A stretch of 64,000 bases of DNA, taken from the NCBI GenBank assembly GCA_023078555.1, contig CM041197.1, positions 7,782,842 through 7,846,841 of the forward strand, given 5' to 3'. Positions 11,184 to 23,408 of the stretch are shown here, piece by piece (the first letter of the stretch is position 1; the number at the start of each line of letters is the position of its first letter). Source of the DNA: Ulva prolifera. Lineage: Eukaryota > Chlorophyta > Ulvophyceae > Ulvales > Ulvaceae. Position numbers and translations under genes: made by a program. The notes under the pieces were generated by a model. That model was not told where the DNA came from and searched no databases. It saw only the letters and a list, made by a program, of their open reading frames with translations.

Positions 11184-14139
11184 CTGCATACACAATACGG
11201 TGTAAGCAGGGGCAGGAGCATGGCACAATAGCCCTGCCACAGTCCAGCATGGTAACCCACATTGACTTGAACTTGAGGGTATGTCAGGTTTGTGCAAGGG
11301 AGATGGCATGGACTGGTGCGAAAGGAAGGACGCCGTGTGTTCAACAGGCGTCCAGGTGGAGCAGCGAAACAGCAAGAAGAACAGCGAGACGATGGTTGTG
11401 AATGTGAACCATTCACACATGCACAACTGATGCATCCCACAGGCATGCATGATTTGTTATGGTCTTACTTCTCCACAACCTGTTCGGCTCCCTGAGCTTT
11501 TCATTGCAGAAAACTCCGTGCACAAGCAGAACGTTGAACATGGTGCACCGAAGGGCACAAACAATTCTGATGCAAGCACAGAACAACATTTATCGTGTCA
11601 CAGGAGACCAGTGACTGCCGCTCTGGGAGATCCAATCTGGCGATGGGCCATGCCGTGGGATCCTGCAGAAGGGCCTCTGGAGCTGACCTTTGCATGATAC
11701 TGCAGTCATCTGTGCCAGAAGGATGCTGGCAACTGGAAGCCTGCCCAGATCGGCATGCTGTTGCTGCTGGGACACAACTTGGTGCCACTGCATTCGGATG
11801 CCCTGTACATCTATTTGGCAGTACTGGGACCACATGAAGAGGCAGAAGGCTGTAGGGCAGATGTAAGGTACACTCCGTAACGCCCACGAGACACGCTGTT
11901 GCAAACAGGCACGGAGCAAGCATCCTACCACACCATGGATTCAGAGCCCTACATGAGTCATGTAACATGCCTGTGGGAAGGCTTTCCTTCAAACTGCCAG
12001 GGAGTTGCAGCAATTCGAGCACATTGCAGGTTGTGATGGGCAAACAGGGACGACCAAGCTGGAAGGTGGAACTGTACATGACACAACATCTCTAGGTACA
12101 TATGTGTTATGCAGATTCTTGAATGCTGGGTTTTTCCGCACACGTCAACCAGAGCATTTGGGGCGCACTACCGGACCTGGTGGGACGTGGACCTGATGGC
12201 CACCACAATTACAACGATGGAATACAAGAGGGGTTTCGACATTATCTCGCTTCCATACGCAATGTGATGGCTTGACTGAAGGATGTGTTGCGCATACACA
12301 CGGATCATCCACAGCCAGCCTGCATCGGTGCGCATACACACGGATCATGCACAGCTAGCCTGCATCGATGCGCAACGAGTTCAACAGCAAAGACTATCTC
12401 TGCGCACGCTCGTTCTGCTTTATTGGTGGCAACTGCTTGCGTACATGCGGACGCTTGGACGCACAGCAAGAGGTTACAGTTGTCCGGATTCAAAGACTTC
12501 AAGGGGGTAGATGCAGCAATTCAAATGACCTCGCCCATCCTCAAGTGCATCTGCGCATGTCTATCGATACGCCGTGCACCGGCCTGTCGGATGGATGCAC
12601 GTATGCATGTGGTGACAAGTGCGTTAACGGATACCTGCCCCACGAGAGGCATGCATCGCATGGCGATAATCTTGCGTCGCCTGGATGATACCTGTATACA
12701 GGGCCTGCCCGAGAAGGGCTGTCAGAAGTTGCTGAAGCGTTGATTCAAAGTCATAGTAAAAAACACCGTGCGAATGGGCATGCGATAGACCGATGGGAAC
12801 CGCTGATCGCCTCGTGTGTATTGATTCGCGGTTGCACTTCCATTAGTACAGCAAACTGTCATCGGCGCTCACAGACCATGAATATTTTGAGGGAGGGAAA
12901 TGGCCGTGGCTGCCATGGATGATTTCGAGCGCGTGTACCTTTCGTTGGAGTAGCAACACCGTTCGGTACCCCGCTGCAGCTGCAAGGTGCGATTGCGCCC
13001 TCCCGCTCTTCCGCACGGTGCACGCGCTGGACCGTACAGATAGACATGAACAGAGGTATACGAATTGGCTGCGTCATCCATTCGATGCTTCTGCAATTGG
13101 TCGCGCTTTTACTCTTGCTATGGCACCTAGCGCGGACAGTACTAGGTCTGGGGTTGCCGCAAAACCATGTACGTTGCGTTTGCATTTGATGAGTCGTATA
13201 CCTTTCTTACGCAGAAATTTACGGGGCCCCTTGACCAGCGCCCGTTGAGGGCCAGGGCACGCCATCATCGCTGTCGCGACAACCGTCGGGACTACATGAC
13301 CGCCATGTCAAAGCTCCACGACATTTCAACAGGAACTTAAATTTTGTGCTGCTGCATCCGAGTTGTTCCCACATTCTCTTTTGGGGCATATTGCCGTGAA
13401 GGTTGTTGCTCATGTGCAAGTACAAACTGCCACAGTGCCGCATGCCAGGCCTCCTGCTGAGCCCATGTACATATCTTCCAACAGTGAATCCACCTGCTGC
13501 CGTCACGGTGATGAATTGTGCTTGCACTACCGCTTTGGATCCTGAATGTGCAAACGATGGCCGCAACAGCACGCTCAGCATTCATCTTGGTTCAACGCGA
13601 CCGCACCATCCGGCACCTTCACTTGCATCATTTCGAGCCGGAATTTCGCGCATTTCTTCATTTCTCAGCGGTACATCAGATGCACTATTCCTTCAGGCTG
13701 CATCGCGCGTTCTTGCGCGGCCGCTTGCCTGGCATCACGAATTTGGAAACTGGCCACAAGAGCATGAGAATCACACGCTGATAATGTGACCATATTCTGT
13801 TTCACGCATGTGAAAATTTTTGTCATCGTTGTGTCGCTTCTGCGATGCAGATGCTGCTGGCGCCGACTAGGACACGAACTTGAACTGGCGCTGTCCACTA
13901 ACTATCGTCCAGGACCAATCCAGCAGCTTCGTTTATGCCATCTGAAATTTCCCAGCAAGATCGTTGAATGATTTAGCATGATGTTCCTAGCGAGGACCTC
14001 CTTGTTATTTAGAATCTGACAGCGCAACGGTAGACTCGTCCTCAGCCCTCGCCACCCGCATGGCGCCAGGAGACACGTCATTCCGTGTTGAACAGGCCAT
14101 CAACACCCACGATTGTCTTCTCCCCCAGCCGCGACACGA
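11184..14139. other. Non-coding or decayed stretch
   Basis: No supportable gene. Short minus-strand segments near 13074-13268 (KGPRKFLRKKGIRLIKCKR) and 11590-11930 look slightly protein-like but have no recognisable motif. A two-copy tandem repeat lies at 12290-12369. Confidence 0.35.
12290..12369. repeat. Two-copy 40-bp tandem repeat
   Basis: Two adjacent 40-bp units beginning GCGCATACACACGGATCAT, differing at about four positions. Confidence 0.7.
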
Positions 14140-14319
14140 TCACTGCGCTGTGCCGCCCTCTGCGAATGGCGTGTCACCCGCACTAAGTCCCTCGAATTGG
14201 ATGTCGCGTGATGCGGCACGCCTCCGTCGACGACACCACCTCCAGAATGCCCCTGATTTGACAAGTTTATCCTCCTCATCGATGAAGTACAGGGCATCGT
14301 CTACACTCGACGTTCCCCC
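14140..14319 (-). CDS. Possible terminal exon of an unknown gene
   Basis: Minus-strand segment starting after a GACAG acceptor and ending at a TGA (14142-14140). It reads VDDALYFIDEEDKLVKSGAF, followed by an Arg-rich stretch and an acidic end. Composition and splice signal look genuine, but no upstream exon could be joined with confidence. If real, its gene would lie on the minus strand and run towards 15 kb, divergently placed to the sulfotransferase. Family unknown. Confidence 0.3.
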   Translation of the reverse strand, partial: GGTSSVDDALYFIDEEDKLVKSGAFWRWCRRRRRAASRDIQFEGLSAGDTPFAEGGTAQ

Positions 14320-15012
14320 TGTCCCAGGTCAGCTCACCGCATCGAGCTCTCGGAGCAACGAATAGGGCGTCGCCGCTGCAGTGCAGCTGCAGGACCAGCC
14401 GCATGCAAATGCGTGACACCGCATTACTGCACATGCATGCGCGCCAGCACCACACAGCAGCGCCAGCTCACGCTTGGCTGACACTCCAGCGACGGTCCTG
14501 CAGACTGCTCTTTTGTCATGGCTCGCTGCGAAGGGCGTAGCATGACCGCATCCACAGCACCCACAGCATGACAACTTCAGGCCCACAGCAAGGCATGCTG
14601 TTGGCAGGCAGGCAAGATTCTGTCATCGCGGAGCCAGGTGATAGCGGAGGCACTAGAGGAAAGCAGAACAGCATGTCCCCCTGCACAGTTCTTGAGGGTC
14701 ATGTTCCCACCTGCCCAGCAATCCAATGTAAGGATGTGGTGGCCTGGTGACCTAGCCCCCGTGCAGATTAGCATATTGCACACCCTCTCTCGAAAACCGA
14801 TGCGGAGCCATCACCAGCCACCAATTCCTTCATCAGCACACCCTCTTGCCAGCTAACCGCTTCACAAAATATGCATGCACACACGTTCCACCCTGCATGT
14901 GCTGCTCGGAATCGAAAGAGGCTTGCGCACGGCAGCGCACTACGCGCAACAGCATCACAGACACGACAGCGCCCAACGCGTGCAGGGTGAGCGTCCGCAC
15001 AAACTGCTGGCG

Positions 15013-18000
15013 ATGGTGCGGCGGGTGAACAGCAGCCGTACCGTGGCGACCGGGTCCGGGGGCTTCAGGTTCCGGGCGTTTGCCGGCACACTGGTCGTGC
15101 TGTGCGTGCTGGCCTGTGCCGCGCTGATCCTGCGCTTCTCCGCATCCACGTCAGCGCAGGGCCCGGATGACAACGCGCGGGAGGACCCCACCGCCGGGAA
15201 GCACACCAGCACGCGCTTCCGCCCGGGTGGCGCCGGTGCGGCAGTGCGCCGCGGCGGCCGGCGCAACGCAGAGCAGGGGGGTGGCGCCCGCGCGGGCCCC
15301 CAGGTGGCGGAGGAGACTGGGAAACTCTCTCAGGAGTTGGCAGCGGAGAAGTCCACGGGGCCCGGCGGCGCCGCGTCGGGGGCCAGAGGTGGTGATGGCT
15401 GGGACGCGGAGGAGGTGCCGGTGACGCGACGGAGGATTCCGATCCCGGACGACGCCGACCTGATGACTTCGGCCGCAGCGCCGGGGAACGGCAGTGAGCC
15501 TGTGGTGCGGTCGCCTTGCCACAGCCCCAGTGCGGCCTGCTAGGCCATGCTGCTCACTGCTTGACTGTGTCGGCGGGGAGTGTGGCCCGCGGTCAGGATG
15601 GACGTGCGGCTTGTGGTGTTTTCGACGTCACGGCGCGATGTCCCAATCATGCCATTCCGGGCGGGGAATGCGAGATCGGCGTTCGGTAGGGGCGGGGCGC
15701 TGCTGCATGCAGCCAAGTGCATCTCGGCATGGTGGCAGCAGCAGCATCGGGTGTCTTGGCACAGTGTGGTGCCCTGCCGTGGGGGGGTCTCTGCCGAGGG
15801 GGGTGTGGTTGTACCTGTGGCCATCCTGTGGGCGGGGCCTGTGCCGCTATCGTCCAATGTTGTTGCGTGCGCCGCCTGGGAGATCAGCTGGCTATCGATG
15901 TGACTGCTGTGAGAGAATCAGCAGCTGTATCTGCTTCAGCTGCATCCCAGACGACATGCCAGCCGCAAGTGGCCGCCAGGTGTCATCACCGCAGACGTGA
16001 GTGCCCCCGGGTGCTCCTGTGTAGCGGGGAATCACCCTAGTGCTACAGGTGTGCGTTGCCGTGCACACTCCGCAACGCAGATCCTCGTCCCAGACTGCAC
16101 CGGCATCGGCATGGCTGGCACTGCCACTCATGACATCGAGCATGGCAGCACTTGAGATGTTCGACAACCTCATACCATCTGTCCATTGGCAGTCGTCGTG
16201 AGTTCCGCGCAAGCAGCTTCGCGGAGTTGCTGCGGAAACCGCGTCTGCCGGAGATGTAGCATACGGAACTGACTTTGGCGGCAAGCCGGCGGGCCTGCCT
16301 TGCAGATGATTTCGTACCTGGCAAGGTGAATGTGTGCCCACATCAGGGCCGCTCGGTTGCGGTTGGGGAGGACATAATGTTGAGGCCGCGTGTGTCTACA
16401 GGAGGATGCTCCCGGTGGCGATCCGGAGTCCGAACCAGATTCGACGCCCGTTGCGGATGCGCCGCCTGGCGCCGCCGCTGACGCCGACGCTGGCGGTGGC
16501 GACAATTCTGAGACTGCCATGCACGCCGGCGACGGAGGCCCTGCCGCCGTCGAAATGGATGATGCCGACTCTGGCGATGACGGCGATGACGGTGGTGACG
16601 GCGGGGCCGAGCCAGTTGATGTTCATGAGGTGGACTTCCATGAGGAGGACCCGGCCGAGACAGTGGCCGCGGAGGAGCACCCTGTGGTGTGGGCGGACAG
16701 CGCTGACGGGGCGGGCGCTGACGAGGCTGCACATGACGTGGGGGAGCACGATACCCCGGCGGATGACACCGAGCGGAGCTCTGATGATGACCCGCTGCGG
16801 GTAGATAGACTAGATACGGACTCACGGCAGAATGATGCGGAGCCGGGGATGACCGTTGACCGAGATGCGGATGCTGACGAGGACGATGATGACGATGATG
16901 ACGATGACGAGGGGGATGATGGGGATGAGGGGGCTGAGGCGGGAGACCATGACGGCGCCGAGGGGGGTAGCGAGGGGCCGGAGGGGGCAGCGGACGCGCC
17001 GGACGAACAGCCGCGGCGGATCGCGTTCGAGAGCCCGGCGGAACCGGGGGCCCTCGGGTATGTGGACATGGACTGGTGCCCGGGGGCGGTGGAGCCGCCG
17101 GCGGCGGACGTGGCGGCGGTGGACGAGCGGCTGCGCATGCTGGTGGTGACAGGCGCGCGGGAGGGCGGCACGGATCTGCTGCAGGCGGTGCTCGGCAGCC
17201 ACCTGGCCGCCGTCGTCGGCACACCACAGTGCGTGGCCCCGCATGTACCTCACATCATATCTGCGGTCTCACAAACAGCGCTGACGTGCAAGAGCACCTG
17301 TAGCCACCCGCGCTCACTGTATGTGACACCGCCGGGCGCGTAGCAGAGCTGCCTCCCGTGGCAGATGCCAGAATTCAACTCAATGCATGCGCCTCGGAGC
17401 TGATCCCGCGGCCTGGACGTGCACATCTGAACGCGCCGCGGACGATCAAGTTTACAGCTTTGTACATTCAAGCACGCGATGTTTCAAGCCAGCATGTGTG
17501 CAGCAACACACACCTGCTGGTGACGGCCGCCGACGACCCCGGCGCGGCCGAGCTCAACTTCCACAACGCCTGGCCCGCTGCGGACCGGCAGGCGCTGCTC
17601 GACATGTGGCCGCCGGAGGCGGCCGCGGAGGTCGCCGCCGGCGCCGGGCCCGCCCGCTTCCTGCTCGACGTCAGCCCCGAGTACCTCATGAACCCGGTCG
17701 TGCCGCCACGGCTGAAGCAGCTCGTGCCGCAGGCCAAGGTGGTCGTCGTGTTGCAGGTGCCGCCCCTCCCTGCTGTGGTTACGTGTGTGTGACCTGGAGT
17801 GTGGCGAATGCAGGCACACCTGTGGACACCGGAATTCGGAGTTGTCGATGCCCCCGTGGACAATGCTATGTAGTCATGCATACGTGAACATGCGCTATAC
17901 ATCCACACCTGTGTTTGTTCAAGCTCAACTCGTCTGTGCCATGGTGGCGTCGCAGGCTGTGAGCCCGTGTGATGTTGGTAGCAGGTACAGGGGCCCCGGT

Positions 18001-20125
18001 GCTGACAGGGGTTTCCCACAGGGTTGTTGGAGATCAGGAGTCCTGATTCAGGACCTGTAGCCAGAATTCGATTTGGCCCTCTGGCGGGGTTCGCCCGGAG
18101 TCATCCGGGGTGTATGCAATGCTCGGGCGAGCCGCCTGTGCTTGTAAGCATGTGTTACCGCCTGGCCCGCTGCCTGTGCTGCGCCACGACAACGGAACCA
18201 CAGGCTCATCGTCAGTACCACTCCCGCACAACCCGCGGCTGAGTCAGCCTGCCCAGGGACCTGCGGTCATTGCGATCTTTTCTGTGGTAGCACATCTGGG
18301 TGCCGCAGAGTGGCTGAGGTGCACCGACGTGGGGTTCGCACCGTGCTGCAGGATCCCACGGAGGCGGCTTACTACCTGTGGAGCACGCACGCGGACCGGG
18401 GCGCGTGGTGTGGCGAGGTCGAGCCCGAGGCCCCCTGCGTCCTCTCCACCTTCGTCGGCTCCCTCCACCAGCACATCTACCACTTCGACCGCCGCTCCTG
18501 CGACTTCAGCAAGTCCGTACGCCCCCGCCATGCCCCTGCATGCCATCGTGGGTCACGCTATCGAGGAACCTGTCGCTTTTGGGCGCTTGATGCGCGCTGG
18601 GGCTGTCATTGGCGGGTCTCTCCCCGCACGCACGCCTCGATCACCCAGCCCACGCACGTATGCCTTGAAATTGTGGGGGTGTGTCAGTGTGGCTGTGGGC
18701 GAAGGCGCATGGGGGTGTTCTTGAGGATATTGTGATTACGCTGCGCCAGAGTGGCTAGGGTGCCATGGGATGAATCAATGTATGGAAGCTGTGTTGCTGT
18801 GATCGCAGTTGTGCGGTAGTGTGTTCACGAGGCGGTGCCCACGCTGCTGTGCCTACCTGCCTTTCTCTCGGGCACATCTCACGCAGACATGTTCAACCGT
18901 CCCACAGCCACCCCTGCGCTCGGCGCAGGCCGGCGCAGGCATGCACCGTGAAGCCGGCGGCTGCCATCTGCGAATACGCGTCAGCGACGGCGGCACGCCA
19001 GTGTTTGTGGCCCGCTGTCTCTCGTTCATCTCCCTCTCACAACGTGGCGCACACGTCCTCAGCGCATCATCCGTTGCCATAACACCACGTGTATAACATG
19101 GTATAATGATAATTTAATTATAACAATAACACACTTATATGTTATATGTGTTATAACATAGTAATACAATATTGTATGTTATTTACAGCACCATCGCGTA
19201 CAACACGTTGTAAACATGTTTGATTATAACAACAACATTAGTATATGGTACATGTATTTTATTATAATGATACAATGTATTCTGTTATTTACAACACCAG
19301 CACGTGTGAGGTGACCAGGAGGTGACAGAGCGGCTGCTGCGCAGGCCGTCGAGGGCGCGCTGCCGGTGACGTGGGCGCGCTGCAACCGCTGCTCCTTCTC
19401 GTTCTTCGACCACGCCGCATGCATGCACCTCCCGGACCTCCACCAGGACCTCTTTCCATGCGTGCGCCGCCAGTTCAGCGTCTTTGACGCGTGCGTCTGG
19501 GGCGCGCAGCTCTCGTGGTGGCTCAACTTCTACACCCCGGAGCAGCTTCTCGTCACCACCACCACGGCCCTGACTGCACCCGAGACACGCGTGGAGGTGC
19601 GCGCTGTTCCCATGCGGCCGCGGCGTGCGGGCCCGGCCGGTGTTCAACATCTGCAGGCACACACGCCTTTTCCCTTGTCTTTCAAGTCAGGACAAGGATC
19701 TGCGGCAACCCGTGTTGGGTGCACTGCATGCATCATGTACTCCTGGCATGGGGGAATCCTGCCAGCAATGTGCAGCGTCTTTGGCCTGGAATCCAGATCT
19801 TGCACGCCGTAATCAACACGCGAAACGGCACTGCGCTGCCAGCGGCAAGCATCCCCCACAGCCCCACCTCACGCAGCACCCATGGATGCAGGTCTTCCAG
19901 AGCATCCTGGAGTTTGCAGGGGTGCCTGCAGACGAGCCGGTGGACGAAGACGCCGTCGCCGCGGCCGTTGCCGCTGTCAACGCTTCCTCCGCTGCCATCC
20001 TCGCCTCCATCGAGCCCGAAGACATCGTGTATGCCGAGGCCTACTTTGCGCCGCAGATGGCTGACCTGCAGCATGTCCTGCACACCTACTTCCCCGACGC
20101 CGACCTCCCTGGCGTGCTCCGGTAG
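15013..20125 (+). CDS. Type II membrane sulfotransferase (heparan-sulfate-sulfotransferase-like)
   Basis: Model: exons 15013-15414, 16402-17228, 17504-17756, 18352-18516, 19345-19596, 19892-20125; all phases join, giving 710 residues. The first donor is uncertain (15414 or 15420). Residues about 22-42 form a signal-anchor helix, placing the catalytic part in the Golgi lumen. A long Gly/Asp/Glu-rich stem with an Asp run follows. The catalytic domain starts near residue 380 with the PAPS loop VTGAREGGTDLL (family: GxxKxGTTxL), then AELNFHNAW, the DVSPEYL block, DPTEAAYYLW (family: RDPxxRAYSxY) and a WGAQLSWWLNFYTPEQLLV block typical of carbohydrate sulfotransferases. Expected reaction: transfer of sulfate from PAPS to a polysaccharide. 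Arg and Lys replacements in the PAPS loop and the R-to-Q change before DPTEAAYY are departures from the consensus. An alternative 3' exon could extend the protein to about 20551. Confidence 0.8.
19081..19310. other. AT-rich island inside sulfotransferase intron 4
   Basis: About 230 bp, strongly AT-rich within a GC-rich gene, made of two imperfect copies of a roughly 115-bp unit. Each copy contains TTATAACAA-type sequence and ends with TGTTATTTACA followed by CACCA. It lies directly before the acceptor of exon 5 (19345). Confidence 0.6.
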
Positions 20126-23100
20126 CCACAGCACGCACAGCACGTGCAGCATGACGGCACCGCTGAGGGCGTCCTCTGTGTCCTGCCGAAAGCTTGTGCG
20201 AAATGGCGCGCCCGGAGCATCAGAACGCGCTGTGCGCTGCAGCGTCGCCGGCAGGTCTCGAGATGTCAGATCTATTCCCCTCTCTTTACCCTCAGTCACC
20301 GCAGAGCATGGCCGCGCACGCGGCGGAAGGTGCACGGACGCATTCCCAGCACAGGCACAGGCACAGGCCCCCAGAGCGCTGAGGCCCGCGCCCGGACAGT
20401 CGACGAGCCTGCAGAGCTTCAGCAGCGGTTACAGCATTGGCGTCGCAGTGTGACTGCTGCGGAGGCAGCTGAGGCAGCTGAAGCTCTGGAGACGTTGAAC
20501 CGCGCAGGCGCCCCCGGCACGATGCCCGTCACCGCCGCTGCCGTCAGGTAGGGCTGGCGCTGCCACGTGCGGCGCCGCACTGTTGCAGATCTCCACCCCG
20601 ACGATTCTGCTCCGCGCCTGATGCACTCCGGCCAGCACACAGCGCTGATCCATCTCCATGGAGGTTTGTGCAGCATCAGGGCGACGTAGGGAGGGCCAGG
20701 GTGGCCGCGGCGCAGGGTGCCTGCACGCCGCACCCTGCAATCCTGCGCGGGCCCGGCAGTGCGTACCTATGCATGCATGCATGCATGTGTCTGGACACGC
20801 CTGCACGTGGCCGTGGGTGCGTGGTGTGCGGGCCGCTGCTTCAGAGAGGGGTGTGCGGTGGCGGAGGCAACAGAGGCGAGTTGTCCATGCATGCATTGGT
20901 GTTCCTGTGGCCACCCCAGGCTCCTGCCACTTCTGCGGCGCAGCCGCTTGCAGTGAGCACGGTCGCCGGGGGGGTGTGGTGGACGCCACGAGTGCTTGCG
21001 CTAGCTCTGCTTTCACACAGATCTGCATCGGCGCAACGCAGCAGGTAATGAATGTATGCCATGCACCAGGCTGCTGCCCAATTATGCCCGGACGTTGAAC
21101 CTGCTGAAGTGTTCCTGCGTTCCGCCACAGCGAGTGAGGGTTTGAAAGCCACTTGTTCCAAGGAGTTTGGGGTCAATAACTACCGGCCTGTCATCCCGGG
21201 ATGCCAATGCTGAGGCGGTCTCATGCCGGGCTCTCGCAACGGCGATGGCTTCAGATGTTACGGGCCTGCCACAGTCCGTAGGACTGGGGGGCATATACAT
21301 GCATGCGAACTGTGCATGCTCCTGTGGTGGATGCTGTCGCCGGACCTAGTGGCCGCAGCATGTTTGTGCACATGCACCCTCTGTGCCGAGGCGACTAGAA
21401 TGGTGTTGTAGGCCTGTTGTGTGTTCCTGTTGCAGGCTATAGATGCGTACCTTGATACCGCTAGGATGGGGACAGCTCAATACGATCATGTAGGCGATGT
21501 GATTGCTGAGTGAGAATGGTCGCATATGGTGACGCGGGCTGCGTGTGGAGGCACGACAGCCGCTTGAAAATCCTGATCGAATGGCATTGCACAGCATCAC
21601 ACTCAGCAGCCGCATGTGCACGTTGCCTGATATTTCACCAGGAGCCCAAAATTCGACATTTTTCAGGTGCATGATACCACTCAGGTGCATGATACCACGC
21701 TGCGTGAAACAACTAGGGAATGCAAGCCTTTGACGTGCGCATTGCACACGGCTCAAGCCCAAGTGCAGCTGATACAGTTCAAAGCAGCTTGTTATGTCTG
21801 CGCACATGAGAAACAAGAGCAGCATAAACAGTCCCGGTGTCGTGTAACTCTAGAGGTTCTGCATTGAAAATGCACCATCCTTAGTAAGCATCAGTTCTGA
21901 GGCCTCCTGTGTGGCCACGTACCTGCTGCAAGCCTCTGCGGTGGCTTCGATGCACTCATGCGAATTTGGGTACTCGGGCAAAACATTCACAAGATTTTGT
22001 ACTTCGCTGCTGTCAACTGACGTTTGGTGGGGGTTCGTTGGGTTTTACCAGTCAGCAGTAAATCCGGATTGCAGTAAGGGCCACGTGGTGCGCCAGGAGT
22101 ACAGCTACAAGCTGTATCAGTGTGCCCGGTAGCTTCACAGGCCCGCCGCGGTCACCGGGTCTGAGCAAGTCTTCTTCGCTTGCTTGATGAACAGGCATGT
22201 GCCTGATGTATCACAGCCTGCTGTACGCACTGCCCCACCAGCATACCACATGTGATACTGTCCATTTGATGAGAGAAATTACACGGATGAGGGATATCCA
22301 GATGGACCAGGCATGATGTGGAGATGCCACGGGGTGGCGGTTGCCACGGCATGGGCTCCAGGAATAGTGGCAACCGGGAGACCTGGAAGCACCAGCGCCA
22401 CTTGGCACGCAAATTATATGCACATGCTTGCCTTACATATCTTTCGTAAGTTCCATCTCAGTCTGGCTACTGGCTCTGGGATATGGGAAAGGTTTCTGCG
22501 GTCTCCACCGTCCCGCAGCAATTTGTGTTTCTGGTGCACCTGCGGTGCCCGAGTGCTTCACTGAAGGATCAATGTGAATACTGCTGCATCGACTCTTCCG
22601 CGGTGGCGCGGCGCGATCACCTGCTGATCACGAAATCCTGACGCTACCTGGCCTGCCATCCTATGCGAACATCCACATCGCGCAACAAGGCAGGGAAACA
22701 CTGATGACCAGAAGGCGGGTGGACGCTTCCAATGCATCGTGCTTGTTTCATCAATTGACCAAGCATCTTGCCATGGCGTCCGAGGAGGCCATGCTCACGG
22801 CAGAATAGCTGCACCGATTGATCGGGTCGCCATCATGTCCTGCCACAAAAAACAAAAGTGATGCAATGTTCCTCTAATACAATCATAACGTTAACGCATG
22901 AGCATGGAAGGGAGAGTACCACTGCATTCAGGACTTTGATTGCATCACCGCAGTCGCCATGGCCTGAGCGACACGGCAGACCACGATCAGTGACACGAAG
23001 TACGTGACATTTCGCCGCAGCTCAGTCATCTCTGGGCTCATTTTCGTCTTGGTTTTCTTAGCCATGTTACAAAAACAACACGGTGGACTGTAGACGACTA

Positions 23101-23408
23101 TACACGCACGGGTCACGAAGCTGAACCGAGATAAACAGAAAGCCATGCACGCACTGCGCTTGTATCATTTCGATGTAAAAACTAGCGCGTTGTCCAAGGC
23201 TTGAGGCCAGATGCAGACAGGCAGACGGTTGCGTTCGGAACGCATGCATGCAGCTAGGATCGAATGCTCAGTCAGCACAGATCAACGCATTTTGCACAGC
23301 CTATCACGTCGAGCGCTCGTGCGCTTGAATGAGGCAGCGTCGTGAGATGGGCAGCGCTTGTATGTACCCACGCGGTGTACAGGTTGGCCTGGGCCATGTA
23401 AGCTCTCC
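20126..23408. other. Intergenic region between sulfotransferase and carboxypeptidase
   Basis: No separate gene supported. A frame at about 20297-20551 (RARTVDEPAELQQRLQHWRR, then an Ala/Glu-rich helix) has real protein character. It could be an alternative last exon of the sulfotransferase, because a GTAGCC donor inside the stop-codon region of exon 6 joins it in phase. The remainder contains TGCATG-rich sequence and no coding signal. The carboxypeptidase promoter should lie at its right end. Confidence 0.4.

Noticed and set aside
16343-17227. 294-codon minus-strand ORF rich in Pro, His and Arg
   Set aside because: Antisense shadow of the acidic stem exon of the sulfotransferase.
20760-20786. 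TGCATGCATGCA runs as possible regulatory elements
   Set aside because: The same motif occurs many times throughout the window in introns and intergenic DNA, so it looks like a genome-wide compositional feature.
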